Source: Rhizophlyctis rosea (Eukaryota > Chytridiomycota > Chytridiomycetes > Rhizophlyctidales > Rhizophlyctidaceae). From it: a DNA stretch of 64,000 bases. The stretch spans positions 42,409 to 106,408 of the forward strand of contig JADGJC010000130.1 in the NCBI GenBank assembly GCA_027596075.1, given 5' to 3'. Under the pieces are notes generated by a model. The model did no database searches. It had not been told where the DNA came from and worked only from the letters and a program-made list of their open reading frames with translations. Position 1 is the stretch's first letter; the number at the start of each line of letters is the position of its first letter. The position numbers were made by a program, and so were the translations under genes. Shown one piece after another: positions 1 through 11,696 of this stretch.

Positions 1-1232
1 CGTCTTCAAGCCCGAAGGTGGGAAGTTTCCGCGGAAAGAATACGTGATTGATTGCATACTTCAGTTCCTCTAAAGTAGACATATTGAACGTATGCAAGCG
101 GCAATTGGGCAGACGTTGCAAGGAGGACAGGTGAGAATATTTGAGCCAGATGTGGTACGAATGGACATAAACTTAAAGACAGGGCCGGTGAGTAGATGAC
201 AGCAGAATCGGCTCAAAAACAACTCCTGAATAGCACTGATCTTACCCCAGAGATCGTAAAAGCTCCGAAGCTCTTACGTACTTGCTTTAATGAATACAGG
301 GAAAACAGCTATCTATCTGCTTTCTTCATTCCCGACTTGCGATCTGGCTGACGGACTCGGACGGAGAGACCCAACAGAAGTGAAGGAGATGGACACTTGC
401 ACACCGTTTTGGCACTTTCAGACAAGGAAACGACAGTCTGAGGACATTCGAAGCGGGCAGGTGGAAGAGGCGCAAAGGATAGGTGGGACATGTGAAACCT
501 TCAACCAACAAGTTTCAAGCTGTCAAAGCTGTCAAACGCGGTGTGGTGGGTGGCGGTGTTTTTGGCTGTGCCACCAATAACGATGGAAACAGATCATGGA
601 GATGCATGTGATGATGAATATTGCACACGAAGCATCGACATGTCGCATTGATGGATGGGCTGATATTTTTTTGAGTCCGAGGGCATCCCTGTCATAAGGC
701 TTGTAGTTTATAAATGGTACATTGGCACACCTCTGATTTTTGGGGTGGATTTTAAGACGTTGGTATTGGGTGGGTTACAGCAACGCATTAAGTATTGGTA
801 CATTTTCCCCCCGCTCTTTCCACGAAGAGTCGCTAAGTTCGACCAGTATTGAGTAGAATTGACCATTGCAAGGATCGCACGATACAGTTCTTGAAATGCG
901 CACCTTGCGTACTGCAGACTATCTCATTGAGGAGCTCAGAGCTGCGAACACCTGAACACCAAGGACAGCGAGCCCAATCTGGCTATATTTGGATATCATT
1001 TTGAGGCGACGTCACCGCGATTTGGGAAACTTGACCACATTCCGGCTTACGTCTTCCTCCTTAGCCCACCTGCTCCACCTTGCAAACTCTGCCCAAACTC
1101 ATCTGAAGAAACACACAAAGTGAATACTCCTCCGTTGCCACCAATAAAGCAGCGAACAATACTCATAAACCACTTGTCTCGCTCAGACTTTGACAAAATC
1201 TATCGCACGAATACTGTGTACAAATCTTCAAG
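1..1232. other. Leading stretch, no supported gene
   Basis: Only short overlapping open frames on both strands are visible, none with a recognisable motif. The last 150 bases are probably the promoter and 5' leader of the acyltransferase gene that follows. Nothing else can be supported. Confidence 0.4.
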
Positions 1233-2707
1233 ATGGACCAAGCGACATCTTCCAGCCTCGAAACCTATAAAATCTTTCCAACAAACAAACACAATCGACC
1301 TCCGCCACCTTTCACCCTCGCACTACATGGTTTCGATTTGATGTGCGGTCCAGTTCAAATCAAAAATCATAGATACTTCCATCCTCCACCCGATGCCCTT
1401 CCCGCCGTCATAGCAAATTTGAAATCCTCTTTGGCTGAAGCATTGGAGCTGTATCCGCCGATGGCTGGGACGATCAAGCCAAATGAGCATGGAATAATAT
1501 GCATCATGTTGGATAAGAGGTCCATTCAAGGAACACCATTTCTTGTGGAAAAGAAGAGCACGCCCTTCGAAAAGGATGTAGATGAGGACGTTACTCCTAG
1601 ACCGAATCAGCCCATGCTGCCTTTGGATTCAACCGCACTGGCCGTAAAGGTCACCCAGGTAGAGTGCATTCGCATGCTATATATTGTCTTGCTGTCGGGT
1701 GAGTGGTTACTCATCCAAATTTCTACTTCTCACAGTTTTCCTGCGGGACGCTTTGCGTAGCCACATCTGTCCACCATCAAGTAACTGACCTTGCTGGCTT
1801 CATGGACTTCCTGGAGCTCTGGTCCCTTATCGCCCGCTCCCCTGCAACCCCCATTGACTTTTCTAAAATCCCCTCGGACTGGACTCACACACCTTCCCGC
1901 TTCTTTCCTGGTCTTATCCACTCATCCCCAACCGCTCCCCCACCTCCCGGATATGTCATCCTTCCCAACCCTCCAACCGCTCCCCCTGCCCACCTCATGG
2001 CTGGGTCCGCCATTACCAGATGGAAGCTGACAAAAGCCGATGTAACAAGACTGAAAGACGACTTCTCACCATCCGACAAACAGAGCTGGATTTCTAGCGG
2101 AGATGCTATCGCCACCCTCCTCTGCTCAGCAGTTGCCCGATCTCGTGAACGCGCCTCCATTCCCCGTTATGAAGGCCGCTCCACCCCAGAATCCAATGTC
2201 GAGGTCCTTGCCATGGCTGCCGATGGCCGGGAACGCTCCCCAAACGGTAGCATGCTCAACGGCCAATACCTCGGCAACGTCAACCCACTTTTCTTCACCA
2301 CCCTACCTCGTTCTACCCTTGCATCCTCTACCGCCGAATCCCTTTCCCAAGTTGCAGTCGCAATTCGGACAGAAGTCACCAACCAACTCTCCACCACCGC
2401 ATTAGCCTCCAAGATCTCCTTCTTCGAAAAGCCAGACACGTACCACCCTTGGCGGATTGTCTGGAGCACGGATATCATCATGACGAATTGGTGCAAGTTT
2501 GATTTGAGTGGGCCAAAGCTGGATGTTGGGTGGGGGAAGCCATTTTTGGCAACGAATGGTGGAGGATCGTTCCCGCCTGGATATATTTTGACGACACAGG
2601 AGAAGGAGACGGGAGATATTTCTGCGATGGTCACGGTGGAGGTTGGCGCGTTGGAGGCGTTAAGGGGCGATGAGACTATGAAGAAGTATGCCACTTTGGT
2701 TGAGTGA
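1233..2707 (+). CDS. BAHD-type acyltransferase (transferase family), two exons
   Basis: Coding exons are 1233-1658 and 1736-2707, giving 465 aa. The 77-nt intron starts GTAGAG and ends CACAG. A closer GTGAGT donor at 1699 was rejected because it breaks the frame. The protein shows the two hallmarks of BAHD/transferase-family acyl-CoA-dependent acyltransferases. The first is the catalytic HHxxxD-type motif HHQVTD just after the splice junction, in the context CVATSVHHQVTDLAGF. The second is the structural DFGWG-like motif, here DVGWGKP, near the C-terminus. Such enzymes move an acyl group from a CoA thioester to an alcohol or amine; in fungi they often act in secondary metabolism or toxin modification. 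Length matches the family (about 430-480 aa). No signal peptide is seen, so a cytosolic enzyme is likely. Acceptor and donor substrates cannot be told from the sequence. It stands alone, with no clustered pathway genes nearby. Confidence 0.85.
1659..1735 (+). other. Intron of the acyltransferase gene
   Basis: Donor CAG|GTAGAG and acceptor CACAG|TT. Its 77-nt length restores the frame across the junction and joins the strand leading into the catalytic HHQVTD segment. Confidence 0.8.
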
Positions 2708-3420
2708 TCAACGGGCACTCTGGTGTACCTTATATTGGATTGTGTAATTTAATAGACAGACTGTACTGGTACATAACAAAGTCAAATAAAGACATCAAAT
2801 AGTACATTGATTCGAATGCTCAGAAACGAAAATCAGAGAGATATCTCTGTAACAAAAAGATGATGGGAAATGGCATGACTGTTGCATCGCAGTCGGGGCT
2901 TCACAAAGTAGGATGCCCCTTCTAGCAATAGCTCTCAGGCTTCGAGTACTTTTGACGCCAATTTGCATGGACTACGGTAGTCGCGGCCATCCATCGATGA
3001 ATTGCAATCACATATGTAGACATCAGAGAATCATTGAATCTTACTGTCTGAAAAGTTGTATGAACGGTTCACTCTGAGGTAACTTAGCAAAGTAGCTTTC
3101 GTTTCAGGAGTGGTATCGACAGGTGGTGATAAGGCATACCGCATCTGCCTGAATTTGTACACCGCCACTCAGATTGCCGTCATCTTTCACTGAGAGCAAT
3201 GGTTCAAGTCGTTGAATCAAATTCAGAAGACACATTTCGGCTTTTGTTACTGTGTTCAAGATGTCAACCATGAGAGTCATGAGTGCGATGGGGGGCTGTG
3301 AAGGGATCTTGTGGGTGGCACAGTCCATGAGTGGCTTGTATGACGCGTCTTCGGGTGTGCCTCCAGGGCTCAATCTCAGATAAAATCCACAGTCTGAAGC
3401 ACAGTCCCCATCTCTCGAAG
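2708..3420. other. Intergenic; one weak minus-strand frame
   Basis: This holds the 3' region of the acyltransferase gene. An open frame of 114 codons at 3104-3448 (minus) has no recognisable domain and overlaps the repeat that follows; it could be a decayed exon. Otherwise nothing is seen. Confidence 0.35.
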
Positions 3421-3575
3421 TGGGGCTGGAGCAGGGGGGCTGCGACATTCCCTCCTAACATGCGCGTTTTTCGGCATGCGGAGGGACGCGGTTTCGAGTC
3501 CAGTCGAGTCTCTCCTGCTTGAAACCTATGAGTACAAGTTCGTGGCTCTATCCTGTGCAGCTTCCCAAATTTTTC
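3421..3575 (+). repeat. tRNA-like SINE candidate, copy 1 (type A)
   Basis: A Pol III B-box-like GGTTTCGAGTCC lies at 3490-3501. A hairpin precedes it: CCCTCC (3450-3455) pairs with GGAGGG (3480-3485), and CATGC (3459-3463) pairs with GCATG (3474-3478), enclosing a T-rich loop. A T-run follows about 60 nt after the B box, as a Pol III terminator would. The unit recurs at 13.83-13.99 kb with compensatory base changes in the inner stem. This architecture (A-box region, hairpin, B box, tail, T-run) fits a SINE with a class II tRNA-like head. It is too degenerate to be a working tRNA. Confidence 0.55.
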
Positions 3576-4389
3576 ATTTTGAATTTTGACTGTTTGATAT
3601 ATGGCGGGAAGATGAGACCGTGCGGAGGTATGCGACCGTACTTGGAATCTGGGTATTCAATGTAATTGGGTGATAAAACCCTCCTTCCGACTCCAAAAGA
3701 TATCAACATGGGGTAAAACTTGAATCCCTCAGTAACTTCATGACTATGCCAAATGCACTCCGCATAGATCTACCGGTATGTAAATTTGGATACGGATCTC
3801 ACGCCCTGATGTAGTATTGTAATCATACGACACAAGCCTCAGCAAAGCGACTTCACAAAGCTGGTGGATATCATGAACACCTGAAAGTCTTTCAGCGACT
3901 GCATTTGTATGAACGCAGATGAAAGTTCGGGAGCTACTCCGCAGAGCCCACCAGGTGATGCTTTGCTCCCATCAAGCAACCCTACTTCAAAGGTCTTGCA
4001 CACTATCGATTGCACTTTGACTTTTGATTCCCTCCGCCAAAATTGCTAAGATCTTCAGTGCCTATTGGAAGCTTTGGCACCTCATTCCGGTTGCACAATA
4101 AATAAAATCAATAAATGAAAAACATATCTACAAGCTGCCCCCTCCAGCACTCGGATATGGCGCAAAGCTGATGCTAAATATCATCCCCCCCTCACTATCT
4201 CAGCCCCCAACAAAATACTCAAAACCACAACCTTTCCAGCGATCGTAGCCTCTCAAATCGTCGCATCCCTCACCACCTGATCAACACCCCCAACCCCCAA
4301 GCCCAACAAAAACCTCAACCTCTTCACACCCACCGTCAACACCGCCATGCAACACCATCCGCACCACTCCACTCGTACACATCCCCCAA
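3576..4389. other. Intergenic, no supported gene
   Basis: No coding region can be supported. 4150-4389 is strikingly C-rich on the plus strand and gives long meaningless open frames on both strands. Confidence 0.4.
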
Positions 4390-5043
4390 TCAAAAAAACC
4401 CCCAAGGCACCCTCCTGCCCATACCTCGCCGCAAAGCCACCGTCGCCTCCCGATCCGCCTGCGAAACCGCAAACCTCAAAGTGGAGGGAGAGCCGGTCCC
4501 GCCATTCCAATCGGAACGGGAATCGTTGCCGCACCCTGAGCTGCTGGTTCGTTGGCCAAGATGTTCATCAATGTAGCGCGATGAGCTTCTCGGATTTGTG
4601 ACGCGGCGGCAATGGGTACTGGTTGCGGTGGTGGTGGCGCTGGCAGGAGAGGTTATGGTACGGGTTGGGGAGTAGGGGCCAGGTGCAAGATGTGTGGATG
4701 CGGGAACTGAGCCGGTTGAGGTGGATAATGTGGTAACGTGGACGGGTGCGCTGTTTGATACCGCATAGCTCGCCGCTTGTATTGTTGCTCCTGGAGGTGC
4801 TCCTTGCCCATTCGCGCCCGACCTGCCGATGCCAATCAAGGCTTTGCTGGACATGGCGGTAGCCTCCGCCGAGTCATTGACAGACGCCATGTTTGCCGTA
4901 ATTTGCGCCAACGGTTTCTTTCCAATATCCAGCGCCCCGTGCCCTTTAGATTCATTCCCACCTCTCGTCCCATAATCCGACACCCGTCCGCAGTCAGCTA
5001 TGGCTCCTTCGCCTTCACTGTCTGTTGCCGTTTTGTAACTCAT
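4390..5043 (-). CDS. Hypothetical S/T/A-rich open frame
   Basis: An uninterrupted 217-codon frame on the minus strand starts at an ATG. Its composition is serine-, threonine- and alanine-rich with no motif I recognise. Just upstream on the same strand (about 5130-5230) a different frame reads WHKLSDLPGWNNDD, which looks like a real exon of an unknown protein, so this may be the tail of a spliced or decayed gene. It lies downstream of the eIF2-alpha fragment on the same strand. The C-rich DNA here also makes chance open frames likely. Confidence 0.25.
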   Translation of the reverse strand: MSYKTATDSEGEGAIADCGRVSDYGTRGGNESKGHGALDIGKKPLAQITANMASVNDSAEATAMSSKALIGIGRSGANGQGAPPGATIQAASYAVSNSAPVHVTTLSTSTGSVPASTHLAPGPYSPTRTITSPASATTTATSTHCRRVTNPRSSSRYIDEHLGQRTSSSGCGNDSRSDWNGGTGSPSTLRFAVSQADREATVALRRGMGRRVPWGFF

Positions 5044-5439
5044 TACAACCGCCCATTTCGTGTTTTCCCCGTCGCTTCGCCTTCCGATATCGAATCAATC
5101 ACTGTCTTAATCCACTCACAAATGCCGTGACCATGTAGATTTTGTGTCGTCCTTCGTGAGGGACGCCGTAATCGTCGTTGTTCCATCCTGGAAGATCGGA
5201 TAGTTTGTGCCATTTGATCGCCTGTCACAGACAAGAGACACTTTGTCAATTGGGATTTGACTTGAACCCCAACAATGGAGTGCAACTCACCCCAATTTCC
5301 TTCCTCGTTTGAGAGGCAAACACAGTCATTTCGAACATGCCGAATTGATGTACAATCAGATCCTCTGATCGTTCATCGTTGGTTCCACATATTCGTTTTC
5401 ATGCAAATCAGGACCAATGGTACTTCGAAGTGGGCGAAA

Positions 5440-6085
5440 ACATTTTCGGGGTCGCTGGATGGAAACAAAGATTAGTATGACATTCAACAATGCTGGAACG
5501 ACCCGAGGGGAACACGTACGTGATAGCAATCTTGAAGGCGTCATATGCGTGGCCATACTTCTTTTACAGCGGCCACGTGTATTTGGTATAGAGGTCCTCC
5601 AGGCTGGCGTTGAGCTTCTCGGCGAGGTGACGCATGATGCTATGTACCTGATGAGCACAAATGGGAGGTATGAGTCGACGATCTGGCAAAGATAGGGTAA
5701 AGATCATAACTCACGGCTTTGGACTGCTTAAACTTCTCTTCACACTTTGCAACGTCTCCAGCCGAAACACGATAGATCGATGTATCCTTTTTGTCGAAAA
5801 TGAACATACCGAATAAATATCCCTTGAAAAAGTCATAATTTGTAATCATATTACCGAGAACATACCCTTCTCCTTATCAACCCTAAGCACAATCACAACT
5901 TCATTCCTCCCCAGACGAATCAACTTTTGAGTCGACCTGATACGCCGTCTTGACAGTTTGCTCAACAGGATCATTCCCTCAATGTTGTTGTACTCCATCA
6001 GGTGCACGTGAGCACCCATTTTTACAATCTGCCTGACGTTGACCATGACGAGCGAGTCGACTTCCGGGAAGCGCTTCTCGTACAT
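5440..6085 (-). pseudogene. eIF2-alpha (SUI2-like) gene fragment, broken
   Basis: Reading from 6085 downward, the first exon encodes the S1-type N-terminal domain of translation initiation factor 2 subunit alpha: [29 protein letters not shown] (containing the family's regulated serine) and the strand [18 protein letters not shown] intron (about 5798-5865) follows, then YIDLS, then the helical RVSAGDVAKCEEKF and, after another intron, MRHLAEKLNASLEDLY. Three defects stand out. About 8 nt are missing in the DLSKRR segment, shifting the frame. A stop codon replaces a tyrosine codon in WPLYKKYGHAYDAF (TAA near 5567). The normal initiator region is absent upstream of CRMYE. After the next exon (DPENVFAHFE) homology is lost and the C-terminal half of the factor is missing. 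Introns are kept, so this is a genomic fragment and not a retrocopy. The real gene must lie elsewhere. Confidence 0.8.
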
Positions 6086-6099
6086 GCGGCAGGCGAGAC

Positions 6100-7060
6100 G
6101 GGATTGTTGGGCCGGTGAGAGCGGCGGCTGCGGAAGGTGTCACGGCTGCGGCGGCGGCGGAGGTGGATTGGTCGGCTGGGTCGAGGGGCTTGTCGTTGCC
6201 GAGGGAGCTGTTGCCGAGTTAGTTCGCGAGGGTGGCTACTTCAGGAGATTGGGATCCGATGTCGGAGTCGTTGCCGTTACCAGCAGTAACACCGACAGTT
6301 TTAGGTGGCAACGAATATCCCTCGCATGTTTCGGTGCCGAACGGGAAATGGATGAAGGCTGCGTATCCGAAATCCACCACCGAAACGTCGTCGCGGAAGC
6401 TGAACGTGTAATCTTTATCTCCTTGCCAAAGCTTAGAGTCCGTTGAACTCATCAGCTGTTCAATCCTTATAGTCGGGGATATGACGAAAGTCAAGATGTG
6501 GCGGCCCGTAGTCTGATCATTCAATGGAGTCAAAGGTCTGCCTTTTCCGCTGTCATTGACCGATGGACGGACAGCCGGCAAAGAATCTTCATCCGCTCCC
6601 TTTTTGAGCCACACCACCCCGCGATCAACAAGTACAAAACATTCTGAGCTCAAACAGGACCCCTGCCGTCGACAGGATGGAAATGACGATGTTGGCTCCA
6701 TCCTGCTCCGCTTTCTTCATAGCTTTCCTTGTATCCATTTCGATCGTGTACTTGGACGCCTTCAATGAAGCCACCGGTGAGCATGTGTGAGCGAGGATTG
6801 CATTGGCAGATCGGATGGATTTCGTCAAAATTTGGAACCATAGGCTGTCATGAAGGTGGAACGTCAGCAAGTGCGATCATGTGCTCGGTTGAAAATTCGC
6901 ATACATTTGACTATCCGTCGGCACTCTCACACTTTGACATATCGAACGACTTTTCCCATTCGAAAATACCGTCAAACCAGTTCGGCAGTTGCAGCTAGGG
7001 TTGCGGAGCATTCTTCGACGTCGAGGCGGGTCAGCGTAGGGCAGTGGGCGGCCACGTGAG
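6100..7060 (-). pseudogene. Decayed coding remnant, family not recognised
   Basis: On the minus strand several frames show protein-like stretches interrupted by stops. One near 6870-6750 reads CEFSTEHMIALADVPPS, then, after a stop, CQCNPRSHMLTGGFIEG. Another at 6219-6701 is open for 160 codons. Coding-like text hops between frames, as expected for a decayed multi-exon gene. I do not recognise the family. It lies between the broken exonuclease (7.6-8.3 kb) and the eIF2-alpha fragment, in the same orientation as both. Confidence 0.4.
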
Positions 7061-7593
7061 ACGGGGATATGTCGATGAGAAGGGTAGCGTGGGAGTTCGA
7101 AGGTGTAGATGTGCGGATATGATTTGGTGATTTTGGTTAGGACTGTGAGGCGGCCCAGTGGAAGAATTAGGTATCGGGTGATGATGGGGAGTGATGATGC
7201 CGTGAGCGCAGGTGATGATGATGCTGTTGCGGGCTGTTGTGCTACTATGCTACTATTACTGATATCTCATTGGCTGAAAAAGACTGCAACTTCTGACGGG
7301 CGATGGTTACTATTTGAAAATGGAGTAGTAAAGAGGAGTGCGGGTTGTAAGGGAAGTGGTTCGGGAGGTAAAGGCAGCCTGGAATGATTGAATTAAAGGA
7401 TGGAGAAGGTTAGCAAGCCATCATCACTTGCGACGAATGACGCAGTGGGTCTCGATCCGGCCTGTATCCCCCGCGTCATCACCTTACACTCATATGACCT
7501 TGCCAAGGTCATTTTAGTAAACAGCCGGCTGCCAAATTATAACTCGGGCTGACGTCCATACAAATAGGATCTGCACCAGGACGCGACACATAC
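7061..7593. other. Intergenic, nothing supported
   Basis: A few GATGATG-type short repeats occur around 7180-7230. No gene or structured element is seen. Confidence 0.4.
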
Positions 7594-8324
7594 CTAACAC
7601 CGAGAATGAGCCAACTGCGCCAGCGCGATCTGCCGGTATTCCTCCTTTTGAGCGGGGGAGAGCTGGTTGTGGAGGAATCGGAATACTTCCAATGACGCAC
7701 ATGCATCCAACGCCCCGTATTTGATGGTCTTGATGTGAAGCGGCGCCGTTCGTCCACAAACGCTCGGAAACTTTGGTTTGATCCGGATGCCGAGATACTG
7801 CCGGCAAAGTGCCTTCAGACCAGGGCACGTGGTGGGTTTCGGTAGCTGCTGGACCTTTTCCACATAGTACTGCCAGAGGGGGAATATGTCGATGGCGCCG
7901 TTGACGTGTGGAACTCCGGCTTCCTTCAACACCTCCACATCGTGCGCAATATTCACCCCAGTTTTCAGAACTTCTGACGCCTTCAACAATCTACGCAATG
8001 CGTTCCCATAGTACTTATGTGGGCTGTGTTTGATGAGCACCCTGCCGTTCGGTGCTCCCAGCAACAGGCACTTTCCCCGTTGCCTCTGCCCAAACTCTAT
8101 CTAGCCCAGCAATCCTTTGCTTCCAAACTATCCCCCCCGTTGGGTGTGCGTCTCGTGAAGGTCCTGCGGACCCAGCCGTCCGCCAAGGTCATGTCATTAG
8201 TGACAAAGACTTCCAACCCATCCTTCGGGTACCCGAAGTTGGCAGCCGTTTTTGGCGCGGCTCCTATCGGTGGGAGTCTCACCAAACTGCGCTTAACGTA
8301 GGAGGCGATTACTTTACGCCTCAT
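7594..8324 (-). pseudogene. DEDDy 3'-5' exonuclease-like gene, copy 0 (frameshifted)
   Basis: The gene starts at the ATG complementary to 8322-8324. The N-terminal block FGYPKDGLEVF...ADGWVRRTF is shared with the three other copies. The frame shifts twice. The first shift is in a run of seven G (complement of about 8135-8141) after TPNG. The second is at motif I, where the sequence for GLDxE has lost two bases (GAT-A-GAG). Beyond this the 157-codon frame 8064-7594 is intact. It carries motif II (NIAHDVEVLKEAG) and the motif III YxxxD (YGALDACASLEVF) of the DEDDy nucleases. The family resembles the WRN-exonuclease/RNase D group. As read, no full-length product can be made. It is the only copy on the minus strand, and the fragments downstream of it (7.06-5.4 kb) run the same way. 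Confidence 0.75.
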
Positions 8325-9712
8325 CGTGAGGAGGGTGGTGTGGGAAAGTGGGTGAAGATGGTGGCGTGGGAAGTTCAGTACCACGAGCCGTGGTTGTGGG
8401 AAACCTTTGAGCAGCCAAGGCACGAATCGGCCAATCTGTCCCATCTGGGATATGTTAATCTGTCCTCATTGGTCGCTCTTTCGCGTCCGAAACACTAAAC
8501 TCCCTTTGAGAATCAGTTAATGTTGAATAGATAATTCATCCTATTGTATATTAAGAATGGTTACACCTCATGCCGACATGTCGTACATGGGTGGTACTTA
8601 TGCAAAATGTGTGTTTAATCTAGTGTTTACAACTATGTTGCTAGAAGCAGGAAAACTTGCGTTTCCGAACACTCTAGTGGTGGCACAGCTTCTAGAAGCT
8701 GTGCCGTGGCTGCTGAATAAAACTCATAAAAAAGAGTTTCCGAAAAAGTTTTCAAGCATTTTCACTCCCTTTCCACTGAAACCACCGTAATAATTCTAGC
8801 TCGAGTAGCATCTGTTTTGTATCAACTTTTTACGGCTCTACCACAATTCCGTATTATATTTACTCTGGGAGGTTGGCTGCAGTTGAATATATTCTACTCA
8901 ACTTGAGGGTTGGATGGACCACTCCACGTCACCGAGCTTCACTGGGCTCTATCGAGACACATATGCAACCCGAGTCTGGTCATATGTGCGGTCGTAGGAT
9001 AAAGAGCTAACACAAACTTTCCCAAGTTACGCAACTCCCGTCTTCATATGGCGAAAATGATAGTCCTTGAGTGTGCCGCAAGTGGCTCGCATACTTAAGG
9101 AGTTTGTCCCGCCAGAGTTCCTTGTTTTGAGCTCACGTAGCCTTCCATAAAAGGAGTCGCGCCAACTGATGTTTTCGTTCACGCAAGTATGAACCGATAG
9201 AATTCCTGATTGAAATTCACGTCGTCCCCTCTACCAAGTCAATTGCCTACTCCTTTTGGCATTTGATTTTGCGGGGCGAATGGATCCAAAAGATCACTGT
9301 GATTCACAGGTATGGCTGCTCAAGATTTGGGAGTGCTGTGTTGAACAAATGAACAGTCCATCACTTTGCTTAAGCATCATGATGGACTGTTTTGACCTGA
9401 TCCATGGAAAGCTTGCACCTCATATCTCGAGCCGCCCATAGCTGTACCGCCCAAGGTTGGAAACCCACGTCGTTACTATCATTGCACTCATCGCTCAGGC
9501 GCTTAAGTTTGCATTTTGTGGACATGACTTTGGCTGTCATTGCATGATCAGCAAGGGGCATTCTTCAATTTTTGTGTCAAGAACACTCAGTCAGATTACA
9601 GTACAATGTCCACAGAACTATATACTACAACTGTTTTAAAGGCGTCCGTCCTCTACTCCCCTCAAGCGAGTTTACAGCCCTACCTATTGTACATCTCATG
9701 TTTACGTCTCTA
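8325..9712. other. Intergenic, nothing convincing
   Basis: TTCCCA on the minus strand (8341-8346) lies 16 nt before the start of the exonuclease copy. A 77-codon frame at 8557-8790 (plus) begins with ATG but has no recognised motif. Nothing else is supported. Confidence 0.4.
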
Positions 9713-11696
9713 CTATCTTTGGATGAACTCAATCACAATACCGTCCAACCCGTCCAAATCGTTCTTTGCCTTCTCGGCCTGCGTCTTGTTACCAAACTCG
9801 ACCAACGCAATGTCCTCCCTCCCGGGCACCAAGCGGATTCGTACAAAACCCGGGTATCGGCCGAAAGCTTGATCGAACGGAGGGGTGGTGCATAGCGTGG
9901 GGAGGGCGAGGATGATAAGGAGGTGGGAAGGTGGGTGGTTGTTTTTGTGCTTGGGATACGGGGTTGACAATGTCTCGTCTGAATCCTGAGGCAGTTGCTG
10001 CGCTGGTCCCACCACCCCCACAAGCCCACCAATCCCCTGTCCCTGCCCCTGCCCCTGTTCAGCACCAGAAGGTCCGACTGAGTTCCCTTGTCCTCCTAAC
10101 CCTCCACCACCTTGTTGCAGTTGCGGTAGTGACACTGATGGAGACGGAGCGGGAGACGCAACCGCACCAGGCTGCTGAGGAGCGGGAGCGGATGAGGACG
10201 AGGAGGACGCAGTGAGGGCCCCAAAGGTAATGGGGTTTGCTGTGTTAGCGAAGGAGCTAAACCCGCCAGTTGTTCCGGCACTGGACATGGTAGAACAGAA
10301 TACAAAAGTCAAAACATGAAGCAATAATACCCGCGAAAGTGCGAAACCTCACTCGAACAAAGCAACACACCTCTTCCCAAAACTCGCAAACCCTCCCCTC
10401 CCACCACCACTCCCAAACCCACTCGCTCCACTACCGACCCCACCAACACCCACACCCACACCACCAAACCCCACACTCCCAAACGCAGGCGTTGCCGCCG
10501 CAGCCGAAATTCTCATTCCACTTCCCAAATCTCCAAACTGACCACTCCAAAACGCCAGCGCCGCCCCCGCCGTCCCAGACGCAACCCCACCAGACGCAAC
10601 CCCATTATCGCCCACTGCACCACTACTGGTAGGAGTAGGAGTTCCAACCGCGATTACCGCCGATCCAGCAAAGCGAGGTACAGTCGTTGCCGCGGGCGCA
10701 GGCAAAGTCTGCTGCTGTAGGTTGATAGTTGTTGCGTTTGGCGGGTGCGATGTGGGTGTGGCTGCCGAGGCGCTATCTGTCGGAGATTCCGGAATGGGTG
10801 CGTGAGTGGTGCCCCTTTTTGAAGGACAAACGCGTTGCCCAGATTGCATTACCTGCCAGCTTAACCTTCTTCTTCAATGGTCCTTCCTCCTCATCTGCTT
10901 GTTCTTCATCGTCCGAATCGTCTGTTGACAGGGAAGGTTGTGGTATTGGCGGTGGGAGGCCGCGATTGGTTGTGGGCTGGGGAGGAAGGGAGGAGGCGTG
11001 TTCGCCTACGGTGGTGGAAGGTTGCGGGGATGGAGGTGGTGATATTGAGTTGGCGGTTGCTGAGGAGTCGGAAGTCACCGAGCCGTTATCTGTGTCGTCG
11101 TCGGAATAGACAGCGATAATGGGACCGCTGTGACCAACTCTACTGTTGCGATGTCCAAACCGGTACCAGTAATCCTCGTAAAGCTGTAGTGAGGCGAACG
11201 AGTCAGAGATCAAGTTCGTTGTCATTGTTGAGATTCCCAAAGGAGTGCAGTAATGCGTACCATTGGGTGCGTTGCTGGGAGTTCGTGCATAACGCTATCC
11301 ATGAAAGCAGCCGCGTCGCGAACTCGAGTTTGACGGGTAGGATGAGAGTATTTGGCCGTTATACCGTCCTCGGTGTCGATGGTCATCTCCAGGTTGAAGA
11401 GATGCTGCGTGACAATAATCAACGTTTCGCCGTCATCGGTCATGGGTGGTGTGATATATATGGTTGCTTTTTTTCCGTCTGCAAGTCACTGTTAGCAAAC
11501 TCCAAAACTTTGCCACCAATTGCCATCCATACATATCCTCAACTCACCTCGCTCCAAACTGGCGGGTAAGAGTCGATGAGACACGACTATTTATCAGGAC
11601 GCCGATCAGGTCTGGGCGCGTCTGCCGCATCATTTTCATTTGCTTCTCCTCATGCAGCCGCACAGACCATATCTGACACACTTCGTGGTGCAGCAT
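9713..11696 (-). CDS. Nuclear protein with acidic/NLS region, G/A/F-rich region and C-terminal U1A-like RRM
   Basis: Exons on the minus strand are about 11696-11563 (tentative), 11490-11261, 11183-10853, 10776-10371 and 10280-9713; the last three junctions keep the frame. The middle carries an acidic S/D/E stretch and a basic PLKKKVKL, which resembles a nuclear localisation signal. Next comes an A/G/F-rich part (GGFASFGKSAGTTGGFSSF spans a splice junction). The C-terminus is an RNA-recognition motif whose GRYPGFVRIRLVPGREDIAL...EFGNKTQAEKAK closely resembles the second RRM of U1A/U2B'' snRNP proteins. No N-terminal RRM is visible, so this is not a standard U1A. The first exon (MLHHEVCQIWSVRL..., TRPDLIGVLI) joins the second only if the run of seven A near 11466-11472 (read on the minus strand) is one base shorter. 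That points to a sequence error, a frameshift, or two genes. Role inferred: nuclear RNA-binding protein. Confidence 0.6.

Noticed and set aside
1699..1735. GTGAGT donor for a 37-nt intron in the acyltransferase gene
   Set aside because: It is a good donor but leaves the catalytic HHQVTD exon out of frame; the donor at 1659 keeps it in frame.
2167..2718. 183-codon minus-strand frame antisense to the acyltransferase
   Set aside because: Antisense to a well-supported exon with no protein-like motif.
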